Below are positions 1 to 6,966 of a stretch of 12,667 nt of DNA, piece after piece. Both the position numbers and the translations under genes were made by a program. The notes beneath the pieces are model-generated. The model made no database searches. It had not been told where the DNA came from and was given only the letters and a program-made list of their open reading frames with translations. The number at the start of each line of letters is the position of its first letter. Within the stretch, counting starts at the first letter, position 1. The stretch covers positions 1 through 12,667 of the forward strand of contig JAZOCR010000009.1 in NCBI GenBank assembly GCA_045596605.1, written 5' to 3'. The DNA is from SIG622 sp045596605. GTDB lineage: Bacteria > Bacillota > Clostridia > Oscillospirales > CAG-382.

Positions 1-522
1 TCCAACAGGACCGTACTCGGAAAGTCTGACGTGACCGATTTCTCCGGCGTTGTCGTTGGTGCCACTGTATAGTCTTCCGTCAAGAATAAGACCTGCGCCA
101 AAGCCGGTGCCAAAAGTGTAAAATACAAGGTTTGAATATCCACGACCTGCACCGAATTTCCATTCCGCAAGTGCACACGCATTTGCATCATTCTGAATAG
201 CGACAGGAATATTAAGTTTATTTTCTATATACTCCACAGCATTGATGTTATCCCACCCCGGAAGATTTGGCGGTGAAAGAATTACACCACGCTTGCTGTC
301 AAGCGGACCTCCACAGCTTATTCCAATAGCTGCAATACCATCTGAATTTTCTGAAATTGCATCACAAAGCATATTTAAAACTTCGTATGGGTCAGTATTT
401 TTAGGAGTTTCAATTTGCTTTCTAAGCGCAATTTCAATATTTCCGTCTTTATCTGCATAGCCGATAATTGCGGCACATTTTGTGCCACCAATATCAAATC
501 CTGCAATTTTTATTTTTGACAT
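1..522 (-). CDS. ROK-family sugar kinase (glucokinase-like), C-terminus beyond window
   Basis: The N-terminal 174 codons of a ROK-family protein, probably a cytoplasmic sugar kinase phosphorylating glucose or a related hexose with ATP. Visible motifs are the phosphate-binding DIGGTK at residues 10-15, CGGPLD at 70-75, NDANA at 111-115 (the Asp is the family's catalytic base), the loop GTGFGAG at 138-144 and EIGH at 161-164, whose His normally begins the zinc site. The cysteine zinc cluster lies past the window edge and cannot be checked. No helix-turn-helix precedes the kinase fold, which argues against a NagC/XylR-type repressor. The ATG at 522 follows an AGAGG ribosome site. A consensus-like promoter lies just upstream. 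The nearby pgi fits a glycolytic role, but exact sugar specificity cannot be read from the sequence. Confidence 0.9.
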   Translation of the reverse strand, partial: MSKIKIAGFDIGGTKCAAIIGYADKDGNIEIALRKQIETPKNTDPYEVLNMLCDAISENSDGIAAIGISCGGPLDSKRGVILSPPNLPGWDNINAVEYIENKLNIPVAIQNDANACALAEWKFGAGRGYSNLVFYTFGTGFGAGLILDGRLYSGTNDNAGEIGHVRLSEYGPVG

Positions 523-569
523 AATACCTCTTTAATTGAATTGAAAAAATAAACAATTATACTGTGATA

Positions 570-598
570 ATTTTACCATAGTTTATTGTCCGTGTCAA
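570..598 (-). promoter_or_regulatory. Sigma-A promoter of the ROK kinase gene
   Basis: On the minus strand TTGACA (593-598) is followed after 17 bases by TAAAAT (570-575), with a TG dinucleotide one base before the -10 (extended -10). It lies about 50 bases upstream of the ATG at 522 and downstream of the terminator at 621-646, so the kinase gene appears to have its own start of transcription. Identified by eye only. Confidence 0.75.
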
Positions 599-620
599 TA
601 CGTATTACTAAAATTCATAT

Positions 621-646
621 AAAAAAGGTGCGGCAGAAGCCGCACC
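621..646 (-). terminator. Intrinsic terminator of the small P-loop gene
   Basis: A perfect 8-bp GC-rich stem, GGTGCGGC with GCCGCACC and a 4-base loop (627-646), is followed on the minus strand by six T residues (626-621). It lies 20 bases after the stop codon of the gene ending at 666 and separates it from the kinase gene. Confidence 0.9.
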
Positions 647-665
647 AATAAGTACTGAAATTTAA

Positions 666-1076
666 TTAAAGATACTTCTTAAGGGGCTCAGGAATGTGTT
701 CAACCTCTGTGGAAGCAGTCATTACAAGGTTTATGTTGTTCTTTTCAAGAATGGGAGTAAGTAAGGTTATAAAGGTTACGAAGCCTTCAATCTTTGCTTC
801 AGGAGCAATCTTATAAATTGAATCAATGAATATGTCAGTGATATCGTAATTAGTTGCAAGCATTCCGCAAACAAAACCGTAAAGCTTTTTCCATGTATCT
901 ATACCGTAAGCATCAACATCAACAAGTCTTGCCTTGTGAGTAATCTCGTGAATGAGCTTGTCGCCCTTTTCGATACAGATTACGTTTCCCTTGGATGAAG
1001 ATGTTGCAGCGTTAACCATTTCAATGAGGTGCTTGGTCTTACCCGAACCTTTGAGTCCTGCAAAAATTTTAATCAT
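666..1076 (-). CDS. Small P-loop NTP-binding protein of unknown function
   Basis: A 136-residue protein starting at ATG 1076 behind a strong GGAGGT ribosome site (1085-1090). Residues 7-14 form a clear Walker A motif, GLKGSGKT. A likely Walker B strand is DIFID at 81-85, and LVMTAS at 117-122 has the look of a further core strand. The protein is too short for a full AAA+ or ABC ATPase and shows no signal peptide or membrane segment, so it is probably cytoplasmic. Its size and layout recall thymidine-kinase-like or PilT/RecA-like nucleotide-binding cores, but I do not recognise a defined family member and assign no reaction. It is monocistronic, with a consensus promoter (1146-1174) and a strong terminator (621-646), suggesting substantial independent expression. 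Confidence 0.8.
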   Translation of the reverse strand: MIKIFAGLKGSGKTKHLIEMVNAATSSSKGNVICIEKGDKLIHEITHKARLVDVDAYGIDTWKKLYGFVCGMLATNYDITDIFIDSIYKIAPEAKIEGFVTFITLLTPILEKNNINLVMTASTEVEHIPEPLKKYL

Positions 1077-1145
1077 AATAGTTTACCTCCGTAGTGTAAG
1101 ATGTTCGTTAGACCGAAAATTAATATAATTTTCTTATCTGTCTGT

Positions 1146-1174
1146 ATTATACTATAAATTTTCGTCTTTGTCAA
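1146..1174 (-). promoter_or_regulatory. Consensus sigma-A promoter of the P-loop gene
   Basis: On the minus strand a perfect TTGACA (1169-1174) and a perfect TATAAT (1146-1151) are separated by exactly 17 bases. The predicted transcript starts near 1139 and has a leader of about 60 bases. Both boxes match consensus, which predicts strong constitutive transcription unless a repressor acts. Confidence 0.9.
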
Positions 1175-1221
1175 CAGTTTTTTTATTGAATTTGGATGAA
1201 AAATGCAAAAAATGAATAAAA

Positions 1222-1257
1222 ATATGTTATATTTGAATTTTTCTATATATAACATAT
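1222..1257. repeat. Perfect 11-bp AT-rich inverted repeat
   Basis: ATATGTTATAT (1222-1232) and its exact complement ATATAACATAT (1247-1257) flank a 14-base spacer. On the minus strand the right arm is followed by a T-rich run, so it could be a second, weak terminator after pgi. It also lies roughly 85-120 bases upstream of the predicted transcription start of the P-loop gene, so a protein-binding site is possible. Function is not determined. Confidence 0.55.
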
Positions 1258-1276
1258 CCCGCTTTGCGAAAAGACG

Positions 1277-1304
1277 AAAAACGGCACAAATAATATGCAC
1301 CGTT
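1277..1304 (-). terminator. Intrinsic terminator of pgi
   Basis: On the minus strand AACGGTGCA (1304-1296) pairs with TGTGCCGTT (1288-1280), giving 9 bp with two G-T wobbles and a 7-base loop. A run of T residues follows (1280-1277, then further T-rich sequence). It lies 15 bases after the pgi stop codon. Confidence 0.8.
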
Positions 1305-1318
1305 TTAAATATCGTCGT

Positions 1319-2659
1319 TTACATTCTTGCTTCAAGCTCTTTTCTTCTCTTGTCGTTTTCTTCACCGGGTTTTCCAAGAAGTGCAAACATATTCTTCTTG
1401 TATGCTTCAACGCCGGGCTGATTGAAGGGATTTACACCGAGAATATAACCTGATGCAGCACAAGCAAGCTCAAAGAAGAATACCATATAACCGTAGTCCT
1501 CTTCGCTTCTTGAATCAACGTCGAGAATTATATTCGGAACGCCGCCGTCAATATGCGCAAGGATAGTTCCCTGATAAGCCTTTTCACATACGAACTGCAG
1601 TGTTTTTTCGGAAAGGAAGTTAAGACCGTCTACGTTTGTGGGGTCATTGGGGATAATAACCTCATCGTTGGACATTTTGATATTAACCACGGTTTCAAAC
1701 ATATTTCTCTGGCCTTCCTGAACTATCTGACCGAGAGAGTGAAGGTCTGTGGAATAAATAACTGAAGCAGGGAATATACCCTTGCCGTCTTTACCCTCGG
1801 ATTCGCCGTAGAGCTGCTTCCACCATTCGTTCATATACATAAACGCAGGCTCGTAGCTTGCCATAATTTCAAGATTTTTGCCCTTGCGAAGGAGTGCGTT
1901 TCTGAGAACCGCATACTTATAGGCGTGGTTGGTTTCAATATCACATTCCCCAAGTTCAGCTGCCGCCTTTGCCGCACCTGCCATAATTCTGTCAATATCA
2001 CAGCCTGCCACTGCAATAGGAAGAAGACCGCAGGCGGTGAGAACAGAGTATCTGCCGCCAACGTTGTCCGGAATAAAAAAGGTTTCGTAGCCTGCCTTGT
2101 CGGAAAACTCCTTGAGAGTTCCACGAGCCTTGTCAGTAGTTGCGTAAATTCTCTTTGCGGCGCCGTCCTTGCCATACTTTTCTTCAAGCATACCCTTGAA
2201 GATTCTGAAAGCTACTGCAGGCTCGGTAGTTGTGCCGGACTTTGAAATAACGTTTACGGAAAAGTCACGGTCACCGATAATCTTTACAAGCTCTGCAAGA
2301 GAGGAAGAGCTTATTGAGTTACCTGCAAAGTATATTTCCGGTGTATCCTTTGCAAGTGTATTATACATAGGGGATTTTATGAATTCTATTGCAGCTCTCG
2401 CACCGAGATATGAACCGCCAATGCCGATTACTACAAGAACTTCAGAATCATTTTTTATTTTTTCAGCAGCTTTCTTGATTCTCTCAAACTCTTCCTTATC
2501 GTAGGAATTCGGAAGGTCATACCAACCGAGGAAATCATTTCCTTCGCCTGACTTGTTAACTATTTTTTCGTGAGCCGCACAGAGCTCGGGAATAATAGCG
2601 TTTATTTCTTCTTTGGTTACGAAAGACTCCAAGTATTTTGCGTTACATTTGATAGACAT
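1319..2659 (-). CDS. pgi: Glucose-6-phosphate isomerase
   Basis: A 446-residue cytoplasmic enzyme interconverting glucose 6-phosphate and fructose 6-phosphate, at the usual length for the short bacterial form. Signature features are GIGGSYLGA at 79-87, the phosphate-binding SKSGTTTEP at 139-147, GGRYS at 201-205, the GESEGK segment around 285-290 bearing the catalytic Glu, and TDLHSLGQ at 304-311 with the active-site His. Near the C-terminus, NPFNQPGVEAYKK carries the conserved catalytic Lys and matches the family's second signature. The ATG at 2659 follows a CCTCC-complement GGAGG site at 2670-2674. A sigma-A-like promoter lies just upstream, inside the short gap after the carboxypeptidase gene. 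No terminator separates the two, so some read-through is likely. Confidence 0.97.
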   Translation of the reverse strand: MSIKCNAKYLESFVTKEEINAIIPELCAAHEKIVNKSGEGNDFLGWYDLPNSYDKEEFERIKKAAEKIKNDSEVLVVIGIGGSYLGARAAIEFIKSPMYNTLAKDTPEIYFAGNSISSSSLAELVKIIGDRDFSVNVISKSGTTTEPAVAFRIFKGMLEEKYGKDGAAKRIYATTDKARGTLKEFSDKAGYETFFIPDNVGGRYSVLTACGLLPIAVAGCDIDRIMAGAAKAAAELGECDIETNHAYKYAVLRNALLRKGKNLEIMASYEPAFMYMNEWWKQLYGESEGKDGKGIFPASVIYSTDLHSLGQIVQEGQRNMFETVVNIKMSNDEVIIPNDPTNVDGLNFLSEKTLQFVCEKAYQGTILAHIDGGVPNIILDVDSRSEEDYGYMVFFFELACAASGYILGVNPFNQPGVEAYKKNMFALLGKPGEENDKRRKELEARM

Positions 2660-2698
2660 ATGTTGTGTTCCTCCAATACTGTAAATACATACCCTATC

Positions 2699-2727
2699 AT
2701 TCTATAACATTTTTATCTTGAATGCAA
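2699..2727 (-). promoter_or_regulatory. Sigma-A-like promoter of pgi
   Basis: Minus-strand TTGCAT (2722-2727) and TAGAAT (2699-2704) are spaced by 17 bases and lie between the dac stop codon and the pgi ribosome site. Four of six bases match consensus at the -35 and five of six at the -10. Confidence 0.6.
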
Positions 2728-2734
2728 CATAAAT

Positions 2735-3907
2735 TTACTTTAACATAATTAATTTTTTGAAAATTTTACTAATAATATTGCCATATTTTATCTTAGGTAT
2801 CTCTTCAGTTACCAAAACGTCGGCTCTGCCAACAACTTCACCATCAATAGAATATAAGACCTCGCCGATTATATCTCCGACCTTTACGGGTGCTGACACA
2901 AATTCCGGAAGATTAACGGTTTCCTCTACCTTGTTTGTTTTGTTTTTGGTAAGCAGAATGCTTGTTGGTTTATAGTTTATTTTTACAGACTGTTTTGTTC
3001 CACCCATAACTTTAAGCTCAGGGAGCTCCTTTGTTTGTGGAGTGTAGGTAGTAAAGTTTGCAAATCCGTAGTCCAGAAGCTTCTTTGCATCTTCAAATCT
3101 TTCGTCAGAGGTATTTGCTTTCATTACACTTGCAATTAGGTCAAGATTTTCTCTTGAAGCCGTTGCAGAAAGACAATACTTTGCAGATGAAGTAAAGCCG
3201 GTTTTCATACCTGTTGCTCCCTTATAAAATCTTATAAGCTTGTTAGTGTTTGAAAGCCCCATTTCACCACCACGCAGTGAATCCATCCATATTGTAGTGT
3301 AGTTGAATATGGTTTTGTGCTTTGACAGCTCACGGGTCATAACCGCTATGTCGTGAGCACTTGTCACGTGTCCTTCTTCGGGAAGACCGGTGCTGTTTTT
3401 AAAGGTAGTATCCTTCATTCCAAGCTCAGTGGCTTTATTATTCATCTGCATTACAAATGCTTCTTCACTGCCTGCAAGATGCTCTGACAGAGCTACCGTA
3501 CAGTCGTTTGCCGATACTACTACTATTGCTTTAAGCATATCGTCAAGGGAAAGCTCCTCGCCGTATTCAAGCCATATTTGCGAACCGCCCATCTGTGACG
3601 CCTTCATGCTTGCACAAATTTTTGTATCAAGAGTGATTCTTCCTTCGTCAAGGGCTTCCATTGCGAGAAGTAACGTCATTACCTTGGTTACGGATGCGGG
3701 CTCAAGCTTTTCGTGAGAATTATGCTCATAAAGTATTTCACCTGTGGCAGCGTCCATGAGGCACGCAGAACCACAGCTTATACCAAGGTCAATCTGGTTT
3801 GCCATAACCTCTATTTCACTGTACAGCTTTGCACCGGAAAAAGTGTTGAGGCTTATCAGAATTGCAACGCTGAATACAAGCGTTTTTAATAGGTTTGTTT
3901 TTTTCAT
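2735..3907 (-). CDS. D-alanyl-D-alanine carboxypeptidase (DacA/DacF type, PBP5-like)
   Basis: A 390-residue serine peptidase of the S11 family that removes the terminal D-Ala from peptidoglycan stem peptides outside the membrane. An N-terminal signal peptide (Lys-rich start then hydrophobic stretch to about residue 25) precedes the catalytic domain. The three active-site motifs are SVTK at 72-75, SAN at 132-134 and KTG at 235-237. After about residue 300 comes a beta-rich PBP5-type C-terminal domain, and the last 20 residues form a Lys- and Ile/Leu-rich helix that probably anchors the protein to the membrane. I chose ATG 3907 over the upstream in-frame ATG at 3970 because AAAGGAAT stands 9-15 bases before it and the signal peptide starts there. 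The 198-base gap upstream, shared with a divergent lipoprotein gene, shows only a weak -10-like TATACT at 3960-3965. A dedicated sporulation role is possible but not shown. Confidence 0.93.
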   Translation of the reverse strand: MKKTNLLKTLVFSVAILISLNTFSGAKLYSEIEVMANQIDLGISCGSACLMDAATGEILYEHNSHEKLEPASVTKVMTLLLAMEALDEGRITLDTKICASMKASQMGGSQIWLEYGEELSLDDMLKAIVVVSANDCTVALSEHLAGSEEAFVMQMNNKATELGMKDTTFKNSTGLPEEGHVTSAHDIAVMTRELSKHKTIFNYTTIWMDSLRGGEMGLSNTNKLIRFYKGATGMKTGFTSSAKYCLSATASRENLDLIASVMKANTSDERFEDAKKLLDYGFANFTTYTPQTKELPELKVMGGTKQSVKINYKPTSILLTKNKTNKVEETVNLPEFVSAPVKVGDIIGEVLYSIDGEVVGRADVLVTEEIPKIKYGNIISKIFKKLIMLK

Positions 3908-4105
3908 TGTTCTTATTCCTTTCAAAATAAAACTATTATTTTCGATTTGCTTTTGTAAAAGTATATGCAAAATTCGGAAAACTAAACTTAATATTGAAAA
4001 TTATCAAATATTACCTTTTGAAAATCGGTATCATAATTACAAATAAAGTCATAATAAATACGGCGCAGTTTAAAAGACAGTAAGCGCAAAGAAAGGAATC
4101 AGAGA

Positions 4106-4465
4106 ATGAAAAAATATATTTTAATTACTATGCTTGTTCTTGCGGTTGCAGCGGTATCTCTTACTTCATGCGGTGGAAACAGTGCGTCTTCCAATAATCC
4201 CGGAAGCGATACAGGCGTAAACGGCACAGATAATGGAACAACAGACGGTAGTAGCAGAAGCATAACCGACGGCACAATGTTTGACACAAACGGTGAAGGT
4301 ACTGTAGACTCCAACGGAAACGTCGAAAACGACGTTTACAATAATGACGGATTTGCAAAAAACACTGTTCCCGGAAACTACGAAACAGCCGGTGATATGA
4401 TGAACGGTGCAGATATGTCCTACGATGCAAACGGCGTTACAAACAGTACAACTATGAATTACTAA
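4106..4465 (+). CDS. Small low-complexity lipoprotein, function unknown
   Basis: A 119-residue protein with a classic lipoprotein signal: Lys-Lys start, hydrophobic core, and lipobox LTSC at 19-22, so Cys22 should be lipidated and the mature protein of about 98 residues held on the outer face of the membrane. The mature part is dominated by Asn, Gly, Asp, Ser and Thr, has no further Cys, and shows no domain I recognise; it is probably largely disordered. It starts at ATG 4106 with AGGA at 4094-4097. It is the only plus-strand gene in the left two thirds of the window, divergent from dac and convergent with the ispA operon, with its own strong terminator. I see no convincing promoter in the gap before it. 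The lipobox and ribosome site support a real gene over the antisense readings. Confidence 0.8.
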   Translation: MKKYILITMLVLAVAAVSLTSCGGNSASSNNPGSDTGVNGTDNGTTDGSSRSITDGTMFDTNGEGTVDSNGNVENDVYNNDGFAKNTVPGNYETAGDMMNGADMSYDANGVTNSTTMNY

Positions 4466-4500
4466 GCTTAAGCATTAAGCTTCATAAGCCATTAAGCTTA
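4463..4500. repeat. Clustered TTAAGCTT-type repeats after the lipoprotein gene
   Basis: Starting in the stop codon, AAGCTTAA (4464-4471) and TTAAGCTT (4475-4482) form an inverted repeat with a 3-base loop, and TTAAGCTTA (4492-4500) is a third copy that can pair with the first instead. CATTAAGCTT occurs twice (4473-4482 and 4490-4499). The alternative hairpins sit directly before the terminator stem. Confidence 0.6.
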
Positions 4501-4505
4501 AACGC

Positions 4506-4543
4506 AAAAAATCTCGGCTGCTTTGAAAACAGTCGAGATTTTT
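4506..4543. terminator. Bidirectional intrinsic terminator
   Basis: A 14-bp stem (4507-4520 with 4530-4543, one G-T wobble) has a 9-base loop and is flanked by A runs on the left and T runs on the right, so it gives a T-tract on both strands. It can end transcription of the lipoprotein gene (+) and of the convergent nusB-ispA operon (-), whose last stop codon is at 4572. Confidence 0.9.
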
Positions 4544-4571
4544 AATTGGATTTCGTTAAAAATCTTTTAAT

Positions 4572-5483
4572 TCAGTTTCTTCTTGTGAGTAAGTGGTCAC
4601 ACAGATCGCACAGAGCTGTGCAGGAGTTACCTCCAAAGGTTTCGGTTAATATATCTTTAGCTTTATCTGTGTACCTTTCAGCCTCAAGGCGTGCACCCTC
4701 AAGTCCGAGATGGGAAACGGTAGTTGATTTTTCTGATTTTTCGTCGCTATTGATATTTTTTCCAAGCTCCTCTGAGCTTCCCGTAACGTCAAGTATATCA
4801 TCTGTTATCTGGAAAGCAATACCGAATGCCTTTGCAAATTCAGATGCAGCTTTGAATTTTTTATCTTCATAGCACCCTGCGGCAATGCATCCAAGCTGAC
4901 AGGCAGCTTCAAAAAGCATACCGGTTTTCTTGCCCTGTAGTGCGTAAAGCGTTTCAAGGGAAATTCTTTTTCCCTCACTTTTAAGGTCGATTTCCTGTCC
5001 GCCTATCATTCCGAGCATGCCTGCTTTTTCCGATAGTATCTTTATTGCCTGTACCTTTGATGCGTCGCAAAGCTCAGACGAGGCAATAACATTAAAGGCT
5101 TCTGTAAGAAGCGCATCACCTGCAAGAAGGGCGGTTGCTTCACCGTAAACCTTGTGGTTTGTCGGGCGACCACGTCTTAAGTCGTCATTGTCCATACAAG
5201 GAAGGTCGTCGTGAATAAGAGAGTAGGTGTGTATCATCTCAAGGGCAATTGCAAGTGGTGTTGCAGTCCTTGCATCTTTTCCGCATAGATAACAGAAATA
5301 CATACAAAGAAAGGGACGAAGTCGCTTGCCACCTGCCAAAAGAGAATACTCGGCAGAGGCTACAAGCTCTGACATTTCGTCTGTATATATTTCGCTGTTT
5401 CTGTAATTATTTACAGTTTGATAAAGCTCAGAATTTACGTAAGCTGCACATTCGAGCAGTTCTTTTTTTAGTTTTTCCGTCAT
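4572..5483 (-). CDS. ispA: Polyprenyl synthetase, probably farnesyl diphosphate synthase
   Basis: A 303-residue class I prenyltransferase that condenses isopentenyl diphosphate onto allylic diphosphates to give farnesyl (or possibly geranylgeranyl) diphosphate in the cytoplasm. GGKRLRP at 51-57 binds the diphosphate. The first Asp-rich motif, DDLPCMD at 92-98, has the DDxxxxD spacing of bacterial farnesyl diphosphate synthases, followed by RRGRPTNH. The second, DDILD, is at 228-232. Residues just before the first motif (YSLIH) match E. coli IspA as I remember it, favouring a C15 product. It starts at ATG 5483 only 4 bases after the xseB stop, with its ribosome site (TGGAG) inside the xseB end, so translation is probably coupled. 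In many Firmicutes dxs follows; here a terminator follows. Confidence 0.94.
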   Translation of the reverse strand: MTEKLKKELLECAAYVNSELYQTVNNYRNSEIYTDEMSELVASAEYSLLAGGKRLRPFLCMYFCYLCGKDARTATPLAIALEMIHTYSLIHDDLPCMDNDDLRRGRPTNHKVYGEATALLAGDALLTEAFNVIASSELCDASKVQAIKILSEKAGMLGMIGGQEIDLKSEGKRISLETLYALQGKKTGMLFEAACQLGCIAAGCYEDKKFKAASEFAKAFGIAFQITDDILDVTGSSEELGKNINSDEKSEKSTTVSHLGLEGARLEAERYTDKAKDILTETFGGNSCTALCDLCDHLLTRRN

Positions 5484-5487
5484 TATA

Positions 5488-5700
5488 TTACTCCAGATTC
5501 TCGCCGTCGTTTTTTGCGATTTTTACCTTTTTTTCTGCGCTGTCAAGCATTTGATTGCAAAGCTTTAAGAGTTTTATTCCCTCGTTATATAAATCAAGGG
5601 ATTTATCAAGAGTAGCACTTCCGCTCTCAAGCTCCAAGGAAATAGCCTCAAGTCTTGAAAGTGCTTCTTCAAATGTAATTTTTACATTCTTTTCAGCCAT
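5488..5700 (-). CDS. xseB: Exonuclease VII small subunit
   Basis: A 70-residue protein, the normal size for XseB, which binds the large subunit XseA in several copies to form the single-strand-specific DNA exonuclease. The characteristic segment is TFEEALSRLEAISLELESG (residues 9-27) followed by a second helix, LDLYNEGIKLLKLCNQML, together forming the family's helical hairpin. The C-terminus is charged. It starts 21 bases after xseA ends and finishes 4 bases before ispA. The ATG at 5700 is preceded by a GAAAGGAAT site. Its position between xseA and ispA is a widespread Firmicute arrangement. Confidence 0.95.
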   Translation of the reverse strand: MAEKNVKITFEEALSRLEAISLELESGSATLDKSLDLYNEGIKLLKLCNQMLDSAEKKVKIAKNDGENLE

Positions 5701-5721
5701 GGTACCATTCCTTTCATAAAA

Positions 5722-6936
5722 CTATGGTTTTCGCTTTTTATAAATTTCGTTTATTGTAGCAGAAGCCTTGCCGTCGCTCATTTCGATTATGATATCGTCA
5801 CCGGTCTTAAGGCTTTTTACAGAGGAGAGAAGCTCCTCTTTGCTGCTATATACCACCGAGTAACCCCTTGAAAGTACGGAAAGGGGACTTAGTGCCTGCA
5901 TTTTAGCGCTTATGTTTGAAAGATTGTTTCTTTTTCTTTCAAGCAGCTTTTCAAAAGCCGAGTAAAAGCCGATTTCTGAATTTAAAAGCTCCGTGCGCTT
6001 TTTGTCCACGTAATTTTGCGGGTTTTTAAAAAAGCTCTTTTCGGAAATAGCGGAAATTTTCTCACGGCTTAAAGAAAGTCTTCCGTCAAGTGAATATTCC
6101 ATACGCTTTCTGAACGCTTCAAGCTGTCTTTTTAATTCGTCAGTGTCAGGCACGGCAAGCTCTGCCGCAGCAGAGGGAGTTGGAGCACGCAGGTCTGCAA
6201 CAAAGTCACATATTGTAAAATCTATTTCGTGACCTACGGCTGAAATAACGGGAGTTTTGCATCGGTAAATTTCACGGGCAAGCCTCTCGTCGTTAAATGC
6301 CCATAAATCCTCAATAGAGCCACCGCCACGACCGATAATTATCGTATCAACATTTCCGTCAAAATGCAGAAGCCCCTTTATGAGTGACTCGGGAGCACCG
6401 GTGCCTTGCACAAGAGCACCGTAAAGCTGGATTTCACATATAGGAAATCTTCTTTGTAAAATATTCAGAATATCCGCAATTGCAGCACCCGTAGGTGAGG
6501 TAACAATACCTATTTTTGAGGGATATCTGGGAATTGTTTTTTTGTGGCTTTCATCAAACAAGCCTTCAGCGGATAGCTTTGCCTTTAGCTGTTCAAAGGC
6601 AAGATACAGTGAGCCTATACCGTCGGGGATTAGCTCGTCACAGTAAAGCTGATATATTCCGTCACGCTCGTATACGGAAATTCTGCCGTGGGCAGTTACT
6701 TTCATTCCGTTTTCAGGAATAAACGCCACCTTACATGCGTTTGAACGGAACATTACCGCTTTAAGATTTCCGCCGGAGTCTTTGAGCGTAAAATAAAAAT
6801 GCCCCGTTTTATAATGGTTTGTAAAATTAGATATTTCGCCCTTAATATATATATCGGATAAAAGCTCGGTGGAATCAATAATAGCACCGACATATTCATT
6901 AAGCTGTGAAACAGTAAGAGTAATTGGTGAAGCCAT
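5722..6936 (-). CDS. xseA: Exonuclease VII large subunit
   Basis: A 404-residue catalytic subunit of exonuclease VII, which degrades single-stranded DNA from either end and takes part in repair. It opens with LTVSQLNEYV (7-16), typical of the family's start, and an OB-fold DNA-binding domain runs to about residue 105. The catalytic domain holds GIVTSPTGAAIAD at 143-155, GRGGGSIEDLWAFNDE at 202-217, AVGHEIDF at 233-240 and LRAPTPSAAAEL at 249-260, all well conserved. A charged helical region follows, then a short C-terminal beta segment containing RGYSVV. The ATG at 6936 has only a poorly spaced AAAGG upstream, so its translation may rely on coupling from the preceding gene, 30 bases away. It is close to the family's usual 400-450 residues. 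Confidence 0.96.
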   Translation of the reverse strand: MASPITLTVSQLNEYVGAIIDSTELLSDIYIKGEISNFTNHYKTGHFYFTLKDSGGNLKAVMFRSNACKVAFIPENGMKVTAHGRISVYERDGIYQLYCDELIPDGIGSLYLAFEQLKAKLSAEGLFDESHKKTIPRYPSKIGIVTSPTGAAIADILNILQRRFPICEIQLYGALVQGTGAPESLIKGLLHFDGNVDTIIIGRGGGSIEDLWAFNDERLAREIYRCKTPVISAVGHEIDFTICDFVADLRAPTPSAAAELAVPDTDELKRQLEAFRKRMEYSLDGRLSLSREKISAISEKSFFKNPQNYVDKKRTELLNSEIGFYSAFEKLLERKRNNLSNISAKMQALSPLSVLSRGYSVVYSSKEELLSSVKSLKTGDDIIIEMSDGKASATINEIYKKRKP

Positions 6937-6966
6937 ATCCGTAAACCGGGCCTTTCATTTTTGTTT

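Noticed and set aside
1073..1300. A 75-codon minus-strand open frame between the P-loop gene and pgi
   Set aside because: It runs through the consensus promoter, ribosome site and pgi terminator, has no Shine-Dalgarno, and its sequence is the usual AT-rich hydrophobic noise.
1831..2504. Several open frames on both strands inside pgi
   Set aside because: They overlap the well-conserved pgi in other frames and show no motif or ribosome site.
3908..3970. N-terminal extension of the carboxypeptidase to the ATG at 3970
   Set aside because: It would put 21 polar residues before the signal peptide, and the SD stands before ATG 3907.
4099..4430. Two minus-strand frames opposite the lipoprotein gene
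   Set aside because: The plus strand has a lipobox, signal peptide, ribosome site and terminator; the opposite frames give Arg/Tyr/Cys-rich or Ser/Val/Pro-rich shadow sequences.
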